Source: Beroe ovata (taxonomy: Eukaryota; Ctenophora; Nuda; Beroida; Beroidae). Taken from it: a stretch of DNA of 53,807 nt. The position numbers and the translations under genes are program-made. How positions within the stretch are numbered: the first letter of the stretch is position 1; the number at the start of each line of letters is the position of its first letter. Positions 37,537-47,834 of the stretch are shown one piece after another. Location of the stretch: contig CAMPET010000024.1 of NCBI GenBank assembly GCA_946803715.1, positions 317,490 to 371,296 of the forward strand. The letters are read 5' to 3'. The notes beneath the pieces were generated by a model. That model saw nothing but the letters and a program-made list of their open reading frames with translations, did not search any database and was not told the origin of the DNA.

Positions 37537-38890
37537 CTAATTGTCATTTCTCTGTTCAAGGCCAGGAGGAGGGGGGCCAGATGGGGGCCGCATAAAGCTG
37601 TTAGGTGGCCCGTTAAAGTTGGACCTGTTTTGATCAAAAGGAGGACGTGAGGGAGGAGGGCCTGGGGGTCCTTGACCCCACATCTGAGGAGGCATACCCC
37701 TTGGTGGCATTGGAGGGAAGCCACCCCGGGGCATTGGAGGCATTGGTGGCATGCTATGGGGAGGCCCGCGCTTGTCACTATCTGATGGGTTGAAGGGAGG
37801 TGCTCCAGGGGGTACAGGTGGGAAGGCTGGCATCATTCCACTGGGTGGAGGTGGCATCATACCCATAGGTGGCATAGGTGGCATTCCCCCTGGACGCATG
37901 TTGGGTGCCATTGAAGGAAGATTAGGCGGCATATTAGGCGGCAGCATACCAGGCATCATAGGAGGTGGGATTGGCATCCCGTTTCTCGTCATTTGCTCTG
38001 TTTCTTCCTGTCCATTATTCTCGGGTGGGGCGTCTGCGAACATGGTATGCGGCTTGTCAGCCAGTGAAAGAGGATTCTGGGCACAGAGGATCCTTTCAGC
38101 TGCTGAGCCGTGCCTCTCATTCTTGCCATCTTTCTTAAATGCATAAGAAACACTGATCGATCGGTTACACAGGTATTGTCCATTCATCGCTTCAATTGCG
38201 GCGTCGCTAGCTTCAAAGTTGGCAAAGTTTATAAACGCAAATCCCTTTGAATTTCCGGTTTCGGGGTCTCTCATGACCTTTGGGGTCTGCAAGATAACAC
38301 CAAATGCGCTGAAAGTGTCGTAGAGCAGCTTTTCGTCTACCTCTGGATCAAGGTTACCGATGAACAAGTTGGCTCCAACATCCAGACTCTTCTGATGTGC
38401 ACTCGCCTGTGAATAATGACTTAGTTGAACAAAGTTGTATTTAGATGAGTGATGTCAAACACAGACCCACAATCCACGTTCAAATTATTTGCGTGAAATG
38501 TGCAAACCTTATTGACTCTGATCGGTTTACCAAACATCTTGATCATGTTCATTATCTTGATGCTGTAATCAGCATCATCTTCTCCCATAAACTCAACAAA
38601 ACCGTACCCCTGGTGCTGCTGTGTAATCCGATCTTTTGGCATGTGGACATTCACTGAGGGGCAATATGATCAATTCCAGCTCTGTTTTAACAATCTTACA
38701 TCAGATTTTTCTGGCCTCAGATTAGACATCATGATGTCTCAGATTAGACATCATGATGTTTTGAACACTCACCAACTGGACCGGCCTCGAGAAACAGCTC
38801 CCAGAGCAGTGTTTCGGAGACCTTCTCATCCAAACCACCAACGTAGATCGTAGCATCTTGGTTACGTTCCGCTATCGGACCAGCAGCCAT
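37537..38890 (-). CDS. SF3B4: Splicing factor 3B subunit 4 (SAP49)
   Basis: A U2 snRNP component that contacts pre-mRNA upstream of the branch point and binds SF3B2. Minus-strand exons 38773-38890, 38508-38653 and 37537-38406 join in frame to 377 residues (human 424). The protein starts [20 protein letters not shown], closely matching the family. RRM1 has [12 protein letters not shown]2 has [20 protein letters not shown] and SKGFAFINF. After the conserved [11 protein letters not shown] segment comes a Pro/Met/Gly-rich tail with PPMPPMP and PPRGMPP repeats, shorter than in vertebrates. A 131-codon open frame on the opposite strand is a shadow of this tail. USE1 ends only 191 bp upstream on the same strand. 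Confidence 0.92.
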
Positions 38891-39081
38891 AGTCCTAGCT
38901 AGAACATTGTTGCAAGTCAGGGAAGTGGGCTGGATAAATCATGAGATTGAACCAGTTTTGTCAGGTGTTATTTGAAGGGGAGTTATAATGCAAACATGGC
39001 TTACATGAATTAAATCTAAAATCTTTCAAAATAGACGAATCCCTCAACTTAATATTCAAAGATAACAAAGTCACTCAAACA

Positions 39082-40167
39082 TCATCGACGCTGCGGAAAA
39101 AGTCTGATAAATATAACCATAATAATGAAAATAACAATCACAACGAATATGAGTGACCAGACCCAACATTTGCTGCTACTCTGATTAAACTGCTCGAGTT
39201 GTGCTGTTTCCCTTGTCAGGGTTGCTGTGTTCTTGTTCACAAGATCGTCCAGTTCGGACAAATTCTTGTTGTCTTGTTGGATTATGTCACGGGCAGCAAC
39301 CGACACTTGTTTCAAGTTGTGGGTCATCGCTAACATCTGGTCCGCAAGCTTGCTTTGCCGCTGAAAATATCATATGCCGCTGTTATGCATGTCACGAATG
39401 TCAAATATTGAAATCCACGCGCGCGCGGAAATTACGTACGTACTAATTTTGAAATAGGAATAAAATGAATTCGCGCGCTACGCAAACACAACTTTTTCCG
39501 CGTGACCGTGCCAAAATTACAAAGTTTACATTCGTTCATTTTGTTAAGTCAACCGATCTCAATCTTATGAAGCTTACCAACCTCTTTGTGTTCCTTGAGA
39601 GCCTCTGAAACATCTGGTTCTGGCACATACTCCTCCTGTGATTGCCTATTCGGACTCTTCAACGGTGAAAAGGGTTTGGGCTTCTCCGGTGTTTTTAGCC
39701 GCTGTTGTTCTTCCCTATGAGAAGAAAATCATGACCATACTCGAGCAATACTTGATATAGGAATAAGTAATGAAATAATTCACTTACACGATGGCTCGTC
39801 GTCGATGTATCAGTTCAGTGATTTGAGATGGTCGACTTTCATTCGATATCAAGTCCATTTCCTTGCTCAGATCTGCCATTGCCTTCTCATGATTTACTCT
39901 ATCGTCAGCTGACAGACCAGGCGTCTCTCCTACACGGATAATAATGTGAACATCGGATATTTCTAATCAACCTCTATTATAGTTAATTAAATCTACCCCA
40001 ACTTATCAAATTAAAGTTAATTTGTCAGACTTACTAAGAATATCGTATAACTTCTTCAAATGCTCGTAATAATGTGGCTTTCTCCAGCTGTTCTTTTCCA
40101 ATGCCCTTGTTTTCTCCAACAGTTTCAGGAATTGGACCTCATTGCGTGTTCTGGGTGTCAGACCCAT
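39082..40167 (-). CDS. USE1: Vesicle transport protein USE1 (ER SNARE p31)
   Basis: A Qc-type SNARE of the ER that works with syntaxin-18, Sec20 and Sec22b in Golgi-to-ER retrograde fusion. Minus-strand exons 40035-40167, 39788-39929, 39582-39714 and 39082-39360 join in frame to 228 residues (human 259). The SNARE helix includes KLADQMLAMTHNLK and DIIQQDNKNLSELDDLVNKN, closely parallel to the human EEMLGLARSLK and KKDNQTL segments. A C-terminal membrane anchor (WSLIFVVIVIFIIMVIFI) follows, ending LFPQRR. The ATG at 40167 is the first in-frame ATG after an in-frame TAG upstream, so the start is well constrained. That ATG lies inside the last TRIAP1 exon in another frame, giving a 29 nt overlap. 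One donor (gttggt) is weak. Confidence 0.85.
39410..39510. other. GC-rich patch in USE1 intron
   Basis: GCGCGC-containing patch inside the intron 39361-39581. It resembles the GC-rich islands elsewhere in the window in composition only. Confidence 0.35.
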
Positions 40168-40542
40168 TGTCTTCAGAACTGGGACTAAAACTTGGGATCT
40201 CTATCCCCTTCTCGAGCAGTGCTTTCTGGGATTATATCGCAATTACAATCGCCCTGATCAATCACATTAATATGAATCACAAATGTAGTTGGGAACCTCG
40301 TAACCTCTCAATCAGAAATATTGATCCCTCCCAACTGAGTCCTAAATCAATGGCACTTTATGTGCCAAATTCTAAAAATCTCGGGGATTTCTCCCTACCT
40401 TAACACAAGCCTGGTAAACCTTGAACAAATCGTCGCACTCGTTGCTCGGTATGCCCTTGAGAAACTTCTCACTATACCAGGAGTGAAAACACGTGTCGTA
40501 TTCGTGCTTTAGTGTTGTACACTCGTCCGATATACTGTTCAT
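40139..40542 (-). CDS. TRIAP1: TRIAP1 / Mdm35-type twin CX9C protein
   Basis: A small mitochondrial intermembrane-space protein that partners PRELI-family lipid carriers to move phosphatidic acid. Exons 40399-40542 and 40139-40225 give 76 residues, the same length as human TRIAP1. The start [19 protein letters not shown] carries the first CX9[13 protein letters not shown] carries the second. The EKFLKG linker between them is conserved, and the second exon begins [11 protein letters not shown], like the human KAIKEKEIPI. The 3' end overlaps the USE1 start by 29 nt in a different frame, so both may come from one transcript or from a shared splice acceptor at 40226. An acceptor-like CTACTAG lies 7 nt before its ATG. 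Confidence 0.88.
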
Positions 40543-41087
40543 AGGGAGCCTAGTAGTATGCAGTGGCTGTGATTCCATGAGAATTTTCCGATTTTAAACC
40601 CCCTCCCCTTCGAATCATAAATTGACAGTGATACCACAGTGACAGTGGTCACGTGAACATTCAAAAACCCCTCTTCGATTCGCATTACTGTATAATTTAA
40701 GCAATTCCATAGGACGCGCATAGTGCTAGGAAATGAACTTTCTGTAGAATAGTGTTCGATGTTACTGCAGACCATATATGGAAATGTGAATGTTTCACTT
40801 GCTTCACGACATGTTAAATCACTTATATTTCACTGTGACAAATTAAAACAGCGATCGTTTTGCTATATCATATATTTGAACAATATCGAATATGAAAAAT
40901 TACCCCTATAATACACTTCAACATTAATTCGCACAATTTCATTGACACTATCATCTCATTTCCGAAAATAAACATCATCATACTGCCTCCACGAACTGGT
41001 TTAAACAATACAAGTCATACACGGACAAACTGAAATTGCGACGGAGAAGAAAGAATAGCAGGACAATTCCCAGACACTTCCCACACT
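40543..41087. other. Spacer containing the selenoprotein 3' UTR
   Basis: No gene seen. On the minus strand this is the 3' UTR of the SelW-like gene, where a SECIS element is expected. ATGA quartets occur on that strand, one near 41015, followed by an AAA about 12 nt later and a TGATGATG near 40975-40982. I could not build a convincing helix by hand. Confidence 0.35.
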
Positions 41088-41363
41088 CTATAGTTTACTA
41101 ATCCTATCAGCTAATGTCCTCGGATCACCTCCATCCACAACGGCCCTCACCACCTCGATCACATCGTCAAAGTCAGGAAAACTGCCCTGTTTCAGTTTAC
41201 TGAACACCAGTACACCCTGGACCGTTACCTCGAATGAGTGAAGCCGTCCCGCGTCACCACACACCGAGACACGAGGAATGTTGTCCTTGATGAGGGCTAC
41301 CAGGCGTTTGTACCGGGGTTTGAACCCTCAAGTGCCGCAATACTCCACGTACACGGTTACCAT
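41088..41363 (-). CDS. SelW/MIEN1 (Rdx) family selenoprotein, UGA = Sec
   Basis: A thioredoxin-like small redox protein. Reading from ATG 41363 to TAG 41088-41090 on the minus strand gives 91 residues if the TGA at 41328-41330 is read as selenocysteine (residue 12): VEYCGT-U-GFKPRYKRL. This is exactly the CxxU position of SelW. The sequence after the UGA remains clearly of the family (HSFEVTVQGVLVFSKLKQGSFPDFDDVIEVV, matching the FEI.INGQLVFSKLENGGFP region of MIEN1). The strongest similarity is to MIEN1, which has CxxC in animals, so a Sec at that place is notable. A standard ORF search splits the gene at the UGA. No intron was needed. A SECIS element was not convincingly found. A pseudogene with a single stop is the main alternative. 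Confidence 0.72.
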
Positions 41364-42318
41364 GGTTACCACGCAGGAGCGAGGTGAGAGAGAGAGTGGT
41401 GGTTGTGGTTGGTAGTGGTGCTAGGGAAAGTGCTGAATGAGGGGGAAGTCGCGTGTATCATAAAAAGGTCCAACAGACAAATTTCTGTTGAAGGATCCAT
41501 CAAATTGCATCAGGAAAAGGAAGGGAAAGTACGAGAAAGAGTGTATGATTGTATGAAGCGTTCAAAAATCACAACAAAAGTACAAGCAGAAATGAAGCGA
41601 TTTTTTGTGAAAACTACACGAATTTGACCGAGAACTTTTCTGTATTTTAACGTGCATATTTTCAAATAGCCGACATGAAAGAGTATAGTACTTCACAAGA
41701 TAGTATCACGAAAACAGCCATCATATCAAACCACTTGGACATGACCTGACAAGCACATTAACAGCTGCATTGTTTTAGATGTGTATGGTTGTAGCTATTG
41801 TACAATATGTGGTGGATATGAATAGGCGCTTTGGAGATCATGGTGCATCTGTACGTCGTTTAAGATTGTCTTGACTGAAAATGATACCTAGTTAATTGAT
41901 AAATCGCCTGTTTGATAGACATATTTTTGAAAATATTATCTTCATGATAAAAAGATAGACTCGCATCATATAGCATTAAGATAGTTAGATTATTATGCAC
42001 AGTATAGCAAAAATAGTATAAAATCCTCGACAAAACAAATCTTTGCTCTGGCCATGAAATCCCAATACGTTACTTTCACAACTGAAAGTTTACCTAGCAA
42101 ATTGATAACGAAATAAACTCAAATAGAAATATTTTGAGGGTCACATTATAACTAATTCTTAAAACGCTGATAAAATAAACACTGTTTATAATTGGTGAAA
42201 AACTGTATTCACACAGTTCATCTGTAGCCTACTATAGAGTCTGATTCATATTTCTTCCTTTGTAACGGAAAATACGACGAAACAGCACACAATATACACA
42301 GGAATAATAACAAATAAC
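41364..42318. other. Intergenic spacer, nothing recognised
   Basis: AT-rich, with a GAGAGAG/GGTGGTTGTGGTTGG stretch just upstream of the selenoprotein start. Open frames here lack family features. Confidence 0.4.
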
Positions 42319-45300
42319 CTACGCTGACTGATCAAATGTACTTGACACCCCCTCCCACGGCTCCTCAACTCGGATGAGCGACACCTCCTTGACACCACCT
42401 GTCTCATCCACCTCCACCCACCGACAATCACAGTTCCAGAACACACAGAACTCCTCCGATTCCATGAACTTGGTCAGGAATCGGCCGTGGGAGACGACGG
42501 CGATGTGTGTTTCCGGGCGCGAGAGAAGGAATTGTTTGAACTTTACTACTCGGTCCTCTAACTGAAGAGAGATAGAACCCTGTCATCGAGTCATAAATAA
42601 GAGAATCAATTGACTTTCTGAAGAATTGAAGCATAGATAATGGGTATATTTTGCGAGAGATGACTCCTCATTTTCGAATATTATTTCTATTTAAGCCAAA
42701 TCTTATCACGGCAGAATAACCTGACTCATGGACTCATCGACGGTCCACCAACTTTCATCCCTGATCAGGGAGAAGTCGTGGTGTGGGAAATCTCGGGCCA
42801 CCTCGCTCCGCGACGATCCGTAGTCACAACCCCCATCTCCGACCTCTGATAGGGAAAATGGAATCCGGGTAAATCATCCGGGAGCTCCTCAGGGATATGA
42901 GTTCGGGGGAAAATTCGATCGGGAATCGATTCAGCGTCCAAAAATACATGGGAATCCATGGTATCTACATAAAAACAGAACAAAAAATTTTCCTCAGATT
43001 TCACATCTCAGTATCTGTAGAAAGTGAAGTGATTGACTCCACACTTTTATACTCCGATTTTGGAGATCTCTAATGGAGGATTGACGGACACTAACCACAC
43101 CAATTTTCCACCGAATCATATCATACTCTCACACTACAAGTATCAAACTCTTTTACGATCATATGAAGTTCATACTTGCCGTAAAACTACGCCCAAATCA
43201 CGATTTCAAACCTGTGGGAAGCAATGCCTGCAAAAACCCGAAAATCAATGGGACACACTAAATCGGTCAAAAATTTTTATCAGTACGACGAATGGTAATA
43301 TGTGTTCCTGGCTTATTTTTCGACGTAGAATCCGAATCTGAAAGAATTTTTGAGCTAGCTCATCGGGAAACTTGTGAAAATTCCAGTTTCTCTTCAGATT
43401 TGAGATTCATAGCCACATGACTCACAGCTCCTCAGGGAAGCGAGGTCGGTCCAAAACTTGATCCGGAATCGATTCTGCGTCCAAAAATACATGGGAATAG
43501 ACCGTATTTGCATGAAAACGGAACAAAGTTTATTCTTTGAATTTCTGATGTCAGTAGCGGTAGAAAGTGAAGTGAGTGATCCCAGTTCCCACACATTTAT
43601 ACTGCGTTGTAAAGGTCTATATGACTCAAATTCCCCCAAATAATCTCTCCTGCTCTCACACCACAAGTATCAACTTTTTTACGATCATGTAGAGTTCAAA
43701 CTCGCCACGAAACCAAGCCCTGCAACGATAATTAGAGATTTTGCTACCGAGTAAACAGTTATTTTAGGACTGCTATTTGCATATCCAAATCACTCCCTTA
43801 CCTGAACATAGCGGAGATACGATTGTTGCACATGACGGGGGTGGGGCACCAAACACAATGTCTGTCGTCATGAGAGCTCGTCTCATGGGTGACGTCACTA
43901 TCAGGTCAATGTTGAGATTGTGACTGAAATAATAAGAGATGGAGAGAGAGGGGGGTTTCACTACATAGATACACACTTTGTACTGCACTGATACACACTA
44001 TGTGCTACTACACAGATACACACTATGTGCTACACTGATACACAGTACACACTATGTACTACACAAATACACACTATGTACTACACTGATACACACTATG
44101 TACTACACCGATACACACATGTGCTACACAGATACACACTATGTACTTCACTGATACACAATATGTGCTACAAAGATACACACANACAAAAAATTTTCCT
44201 CAGATTTCACATCTCAGTATCTGTAGAAAGTGAAGTGATTGACTCCACACTTTTATACTCCGATTTTGGAGATCTCTAATGGAGGATTGACGGACACTAA
44301 CCACACCAATTTTCCACCGAATCATATCATACTCTCACACTACAAGTATCAAACTCTTTTACGATCATATGAAGTTCATACTTGCCGTAAAACTACGCCC
44401 AAATCACGATTTCAAACCTGTGGGAAGCAATGCCTGCAAAAACCCGAAAATCAATGGGACACACTAAATCGGTCAAAAATTTTTATCAGTACGACGAATG
44501 GTAATATGTGTTCCTGGCTTATTTTTCGACGTAGAATCCGAATCTGAAAGAATTTTTGAGCTAGCTCATCGGGAAACTTGTGAAAATTCCAGTTTCTCTT
44601 CAGATTTGAGATTCATAGCCACATGACTCACAGCTCCTCAGGGAAGCGAGGTCGGTCCAAAACTTGATCCGGAATCGATTCTGCGTCCAAAAATACATGG
44701 GAATAGACCGTATTTGCATGAAAACGGAACAAAGTTTATTCTTTGAATTTCTGATGTCAGTAGCGGTAGAAAGTGAAGTGAGTGATCCCAGTTCCCACAC
44801 ATTTATACTGCGTTGTAAAGGTCTATATGACTCAAATTCCCCCAAATAATCTCTCCTGCTCTCACACCACAAGTATCAACTTTTTTACGATCATGTAGAG
44901 TTCAAACTCGCCACGAAACCAAGCCCTGCAACGATAATTAGAGATTTTGCTACCGAGTAAACAGTTATTTTAGGACTGCTATTTGCATATCCAAATCACT
45001 CCCTTACCTGAACATAGCGGAGATACGATTGTTGCACATGACGGGGGTGGGGCACCAAACACAATGTCTGTCGTCATGAGAGCTCGTCTCATGGGTGACG
45101 TCACTATCAGGTCAATGTTGAGATTGTGACTGAAATAATAAGAGATGGAGAGAGAGGGGGGTTTCACTACATAGATACACACTTTGTACTGCACTGATAC
45201 ACACTATGTGCTACTACACAGATACACACTATGTGCTACACTGATACACAGTACACACTATGTACTACACAAATACACACTATGTACTACACAGATACAC

Positions 45301-45701
45301 ACTATGTACTACACCGATACACACATGTGCTACACAGATACACACTATGTACTTCACTGATACACAATATGTGCTACAAAGATACACACATGTGCTACAC
45401 AGATACACACTATGTGCTACACAAATACACACTATGTACTACACAAATACACACTATGTACTACACAGATACACAAACTTTATTTCACTGTCAATCTAAC
45501 GTGGAGAGAAATTACACGTCATGATGTTATAAACCTTTTCAAATAGTCCCCTAGCTGGTATCCCAGCAGCCTAGCCTGCCTTTTCCCTTCTTCATTGATC
45601 TCTGGATCCTTTAAGGCCAAAGCCTCTGCGATCTTATTCTGGGCAAAGAGGACATTGTGCTCGCCCTGACCGTGTCGAACAAGGAAAACCTGCTTGGACA
45701 T
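42319..45701 (-). CDS. Histidine phosphatase / phosphoglycerate mutase-like protein
   Basis: Branch-2-like RHG enzyme; the substrate cannot be told. Minus-strand exons 45535-45701, 45008-45129 (a duplicate lies at 43802-43923), 42721-42845 and 42319-42561 join in frame to 218 residues when the duplicated exon is used once. Motifs are FLVRHGQGEHN with the phospho-accepting His, TSPMRRALMTTDIVFG, GGCDYGSSRSEVARDFP, and AVVSHGRFL with the second catalytic His. The start at 45701 (MSKQVFLVRHG) has an acceptor-like TATCTAG just before it. An upstream in-frame ATG at 45755 would add an Arg/Ser/Phe-rich leader (MLFSFRACFRRAVISRTF) that looks like a mitochondrial presequence. Plant and fungal phosphoglycerate-mutase-like proteins have this layout. 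Confidence 0.8.
42980..44184. repeat. Direct duplication, left copy, ending at N gap
   Basis: Repeated at 44186-45390 with a constant offset of 1206 bp and essentially no differences; the one I can see is ctgat against cagat in the terminal repeat array. It contains the histidine phosphatase exon 43802-43923. Confidence 0.95.
43970..44184. repeat. 22 bp tandem repeat array (left copy)
   Basis: Units of the type acacactatgtactacacagat with variants, in a histidine phosphatase intron. The array continues as the copy at 45176-45476. Confidence 0.9.
44185..44185. other. Single-N scaffold gap
   Basis: One unknown base between two near-identical 1.2 kb copies. Confidence 0.95.
44186..45390. repeat. 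Direct duplication, right copy, starting at N gap
   Basis: Near-identical partner of 42980-44184, directly abutting the single N at 44185. The near-perfect identity over 1.2 kb points to an unmerged contig overlap. Confidence 0.95.
45176..45476. repeat. 22 bp tandem repeat array (right copy, longer)
   Basis: The same unit as at 43970-44184, continuing to about 14 units before the first histidine phosphatase exon. It produces a long artificial open frame of YTDTHYVLHR repeats. Confidence 0.9.
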
Positions 45702-45755
45702 GAATGTCCTAGATATCACCGCCCTCCGAAAACATGCACGGAAACTGAACAACAT

Positions 45756-46507
45756 AATTTTGGCGAAACAATGTATAAAATTGAAAACAAACAAAGAAAA
45801 CTTCTCGTGTAGGAAGAAGGAAATGAAATTAGTATGCACGGAATGTTGTATGTTTGTGTCTATCTGAAGTTGGCAAGGTAACAAGAAATTAACTTCACTT
45901 GCTGAAATTTGGATAGATTGTGCTAATTCTCACACTTAATCCAAGCAATAATAACACGAAGTCTTGAACTGTATTCTCATAAATACATCATAGATAACAT
46001 AACAAATGTTGACGAACATGGAAGGTTGAGGGAATGAACGGTAAACCGAAATCCGATAAAATGATGATTTATCTACACCTGAACTGTGAAACTGAGCCAC
46101 AAACGATGAGTTTAATTCAAAGTGAGATTTAAGAAGAGTTATATAACTATAGGGCCTACCGATTACTGAAACATCCACAATGCGTAGACTTACACTCAAA
46201 TTTACTCAGGTACTTAAATATTCAACATATTGAACATATTACAAAAACTAGTCGGGCCACGAAATATTTACAAATAAAAACATTATATTTCAAAGAAGTA
46301 ATACCAATTTAGTTTACGCGAATAGAGTAAACCAGCTATACAGTCCTCCAGTCCATAAAAGAATTAGAATCTGGAAAAAGATAACGAATTCTATGATAAT
46401 ATAATTACAATCTCTGAAAAGAGAAATAAAAAGAGATAACTGTTAATCTCAATATGTATATGCATCATTAAAGAGCTACCCGGATAAAATGTGAATCTAT
46501 TGATAAT
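45756..46507. other. Intergenic spacer, nothing recognised
   Basis: AT-rich spacer between the DXO stop and the histidine phosphatase start. An 87-codon open frame within it shows no domain. Confidence 0.4.
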
Positions 46508-47563
46508 CTATGATTTATGCAAGTGTTTCAAGTACCACTCGGGAAGGAAATGGCCCGATTCCTGAATGAGAATGATTTCGTTCTCTCCATTGTACACCAG
46601 CTGACCGGACATACCATCATCCAGATGCTGGTACAACCAGTTCAAAACACTGCTGATCATCCCAAACATAGAACACGGGTTCCAAGCGGTGAACAAGTTG
46701 GGAATTGAGGCAACAGCGTACTCGTTCAGAGACTGAACGTAGCCATCGTTGTCTCGACAACCGAATATGAGCGTAGTGACTCCAGCAAGGTATGACTGAA
46801 GCCAGCCAAACGAAACCTTCTCACGCACTTTCTTCTTTGCACAGGTCTTAAGTTCAACATATTCAGGCTTCACTGAGTTCCCGTTGCCAGGCAAATGGAA
46901 TTCCCTAACAGCATCAACCTCAGCTCCTAAGAGGACCTTGTATTTTCCTATGCTGCCCTTCACCATGCTGTAACTCCCAGCTACATCATCTGACGACTTT
47001 GCAACATAATCTTCAAACTTCTTCCCCCAATACATGGCTCTTCTCAAAAACTCGTTGTCTATGGTGTGGTTTGCACGTAATTCAGGGTCAGGTTCGTAGA
47101 TGTAGACTATTCCATTGTACTTGCATGCTCTGAAGTTCCAGGGACTCTTGAATCGGTTGTACAGGGTGAATCCAATAAACTTCAGGATACCACGACGAGC
47201 GACAAAATCCACTGACTGGGTATCGAAATCAGACATTTCTATCCATTTCAGAAATCTTTGCCAAAGAGGAAGACGTCCATCTTCTTTATCAACAAGCTTT
47301 GCCTTCTCTTTCGTATATTCTTCATATCCTACATTGAGGTCTAGAGGAAGTGCAACATCAGGAAGGAAGGATGGGAACAATGAGGCATCGTCGCACTTCA
47401 CAACATTCCTTCGAAGATCAGTGACAAACTTCCCCACTTCTGAGGGGTCGTATGACAGATATGGATATGTTGAATATGATTTAGGTGAATTGATCCTGTA
47501 AATCTCAACTGGGAAGAATGGCTGCTGCTTTTTTCCTTGTTTCTTCTTCCTCCCTCTAGTCAT
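46508..47563 (-). CDS. DXO: DXO/Rai1 decapping and exoribonuclease protein
   Basis: Enzymes of this family remove incomplete or non-canonical 5' caps (including NAD caps) and degrade the RNA 5' to 3'. Single exon, 351 residues; human DXO is 396. The family motifs appear in order: FVARRGILKFI (motif I Arg), YWGKKFE (motif II Glu), GAEVDAV (motif III acidic pair), YVELKT (motif IV Glu-Lys) and WLQSYLAGV (motif VI Gln). All expected metal-binding and catalytic residues are therefore present. The N-terminus is basic (MTRGRKKKQGKK), compatible with a nuclear signal. A strong acceptor-like cttcctattttag ends 4 nt before the ATG. It lies 271 bp downstream of HENMT1 on the same strand. Confidence 0.88.
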   Translation of the reverse strand: MTRGRKKKQGKKQQPFFPVEIYRINSPKSYSTYPYLSYDPSEVGKFVTDLRRNVVKCDDASLFPSFLPDVALPLDLNVGYEEYTKEKAKLVDKEDGRLPLWQRFLKWIEMSDFDTQSVDFVARRGILKFIGFTLYNRFKSPWNFRACKYNGIVYIYEPDPELRANHTIDNEFLRRAMYWGKKFEDYVAKSSDDVAGSYSMVKGSIGKYKVLLGAEVDAVREFHLPGNGNSVKPEYVELKTCAKKKVREKVSFGWLQSYLAGVTTLIFGCRDNDGYVQSLNEYAVASIPNLFTAWNPCSMFGMISSVLNWLYQHLDDGMSGQLVYNGENEIILIQESGHFLPEWYLKHLHKS

Positions 47564-47567
47564 AGAC

Positions 47568-47580
47568 CTAAAATAGGAAG
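47568..47580 (-). promoter_or_regulatory. Splice-acceptor-like site before DXO ATG
   Basis: On the minus strand, cttcctattttag lies 4 nt before the start codon of an intronless gene that sits 271 bp behind HENMT1. This is the arrangement expected for a downstream cistron resolved by trans-splicing. Confidence 0.5.
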
Positions 47581-47834
47581 AAATGGGAGCTATTTCGGCA
47601 CACTATTAACTCAAAAGCATTGGTTGTTCACCAACGCAATTCAATAAAACTCTGCTTGCTGTTTTTTTGAACTCAATAAATAAATAAATGACAACAAAAC
47701 AGCAGACGTTAGGCCGGAAGGATATGTGACCCATAAGAAATCTTTGAAAGGAGTTAAGAATAAGAGAAAGATTGGGAAAGAATTTAGAACAAAAACATGT
47801 GTGATTAGTAAACAAGTCAAATTTCAATAGGCCG

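Noticed and set aside
37751-38146. 131-codon plus-strand frame rich in GGIIP
   Set aside because: Antisense shadow of the Pro/Met-rich tail of SF3B4.
40950-41030. SECIS element in the selenoprotein 3' UTR
   Set aside because: An ATGA, an AAA about 12 nt later and a TGAT occur in order on the minus strand, but I could not pair the intervening helices, so I do not call it.
41403-41627. 74-codon plus-strand frame beside the selenoprotein gene
   Set aside because: Begins at a non-ATG codon and has no family similarity.
43033-43341. 102-codon frame (repeated identically at 44239-44547)
   Set aside because: No domain; intronic. The apparent conservation between copies is due to the near-perfect assembly duplication, not selection.
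43970-45476. CRISPR-like appearance of regularly spaced repeats
   Set aside because: The units are contiguous, with no unique spacers, and the DNA is eukaryotic; this is a minisatellite.
45231-45524. Open frames made of YTDTHYVLHR-like repeats (also at 44025-44279)
   Set aside because: They are translations of a 22 bp non-coding tandem array inside an intron and are open in several frames.
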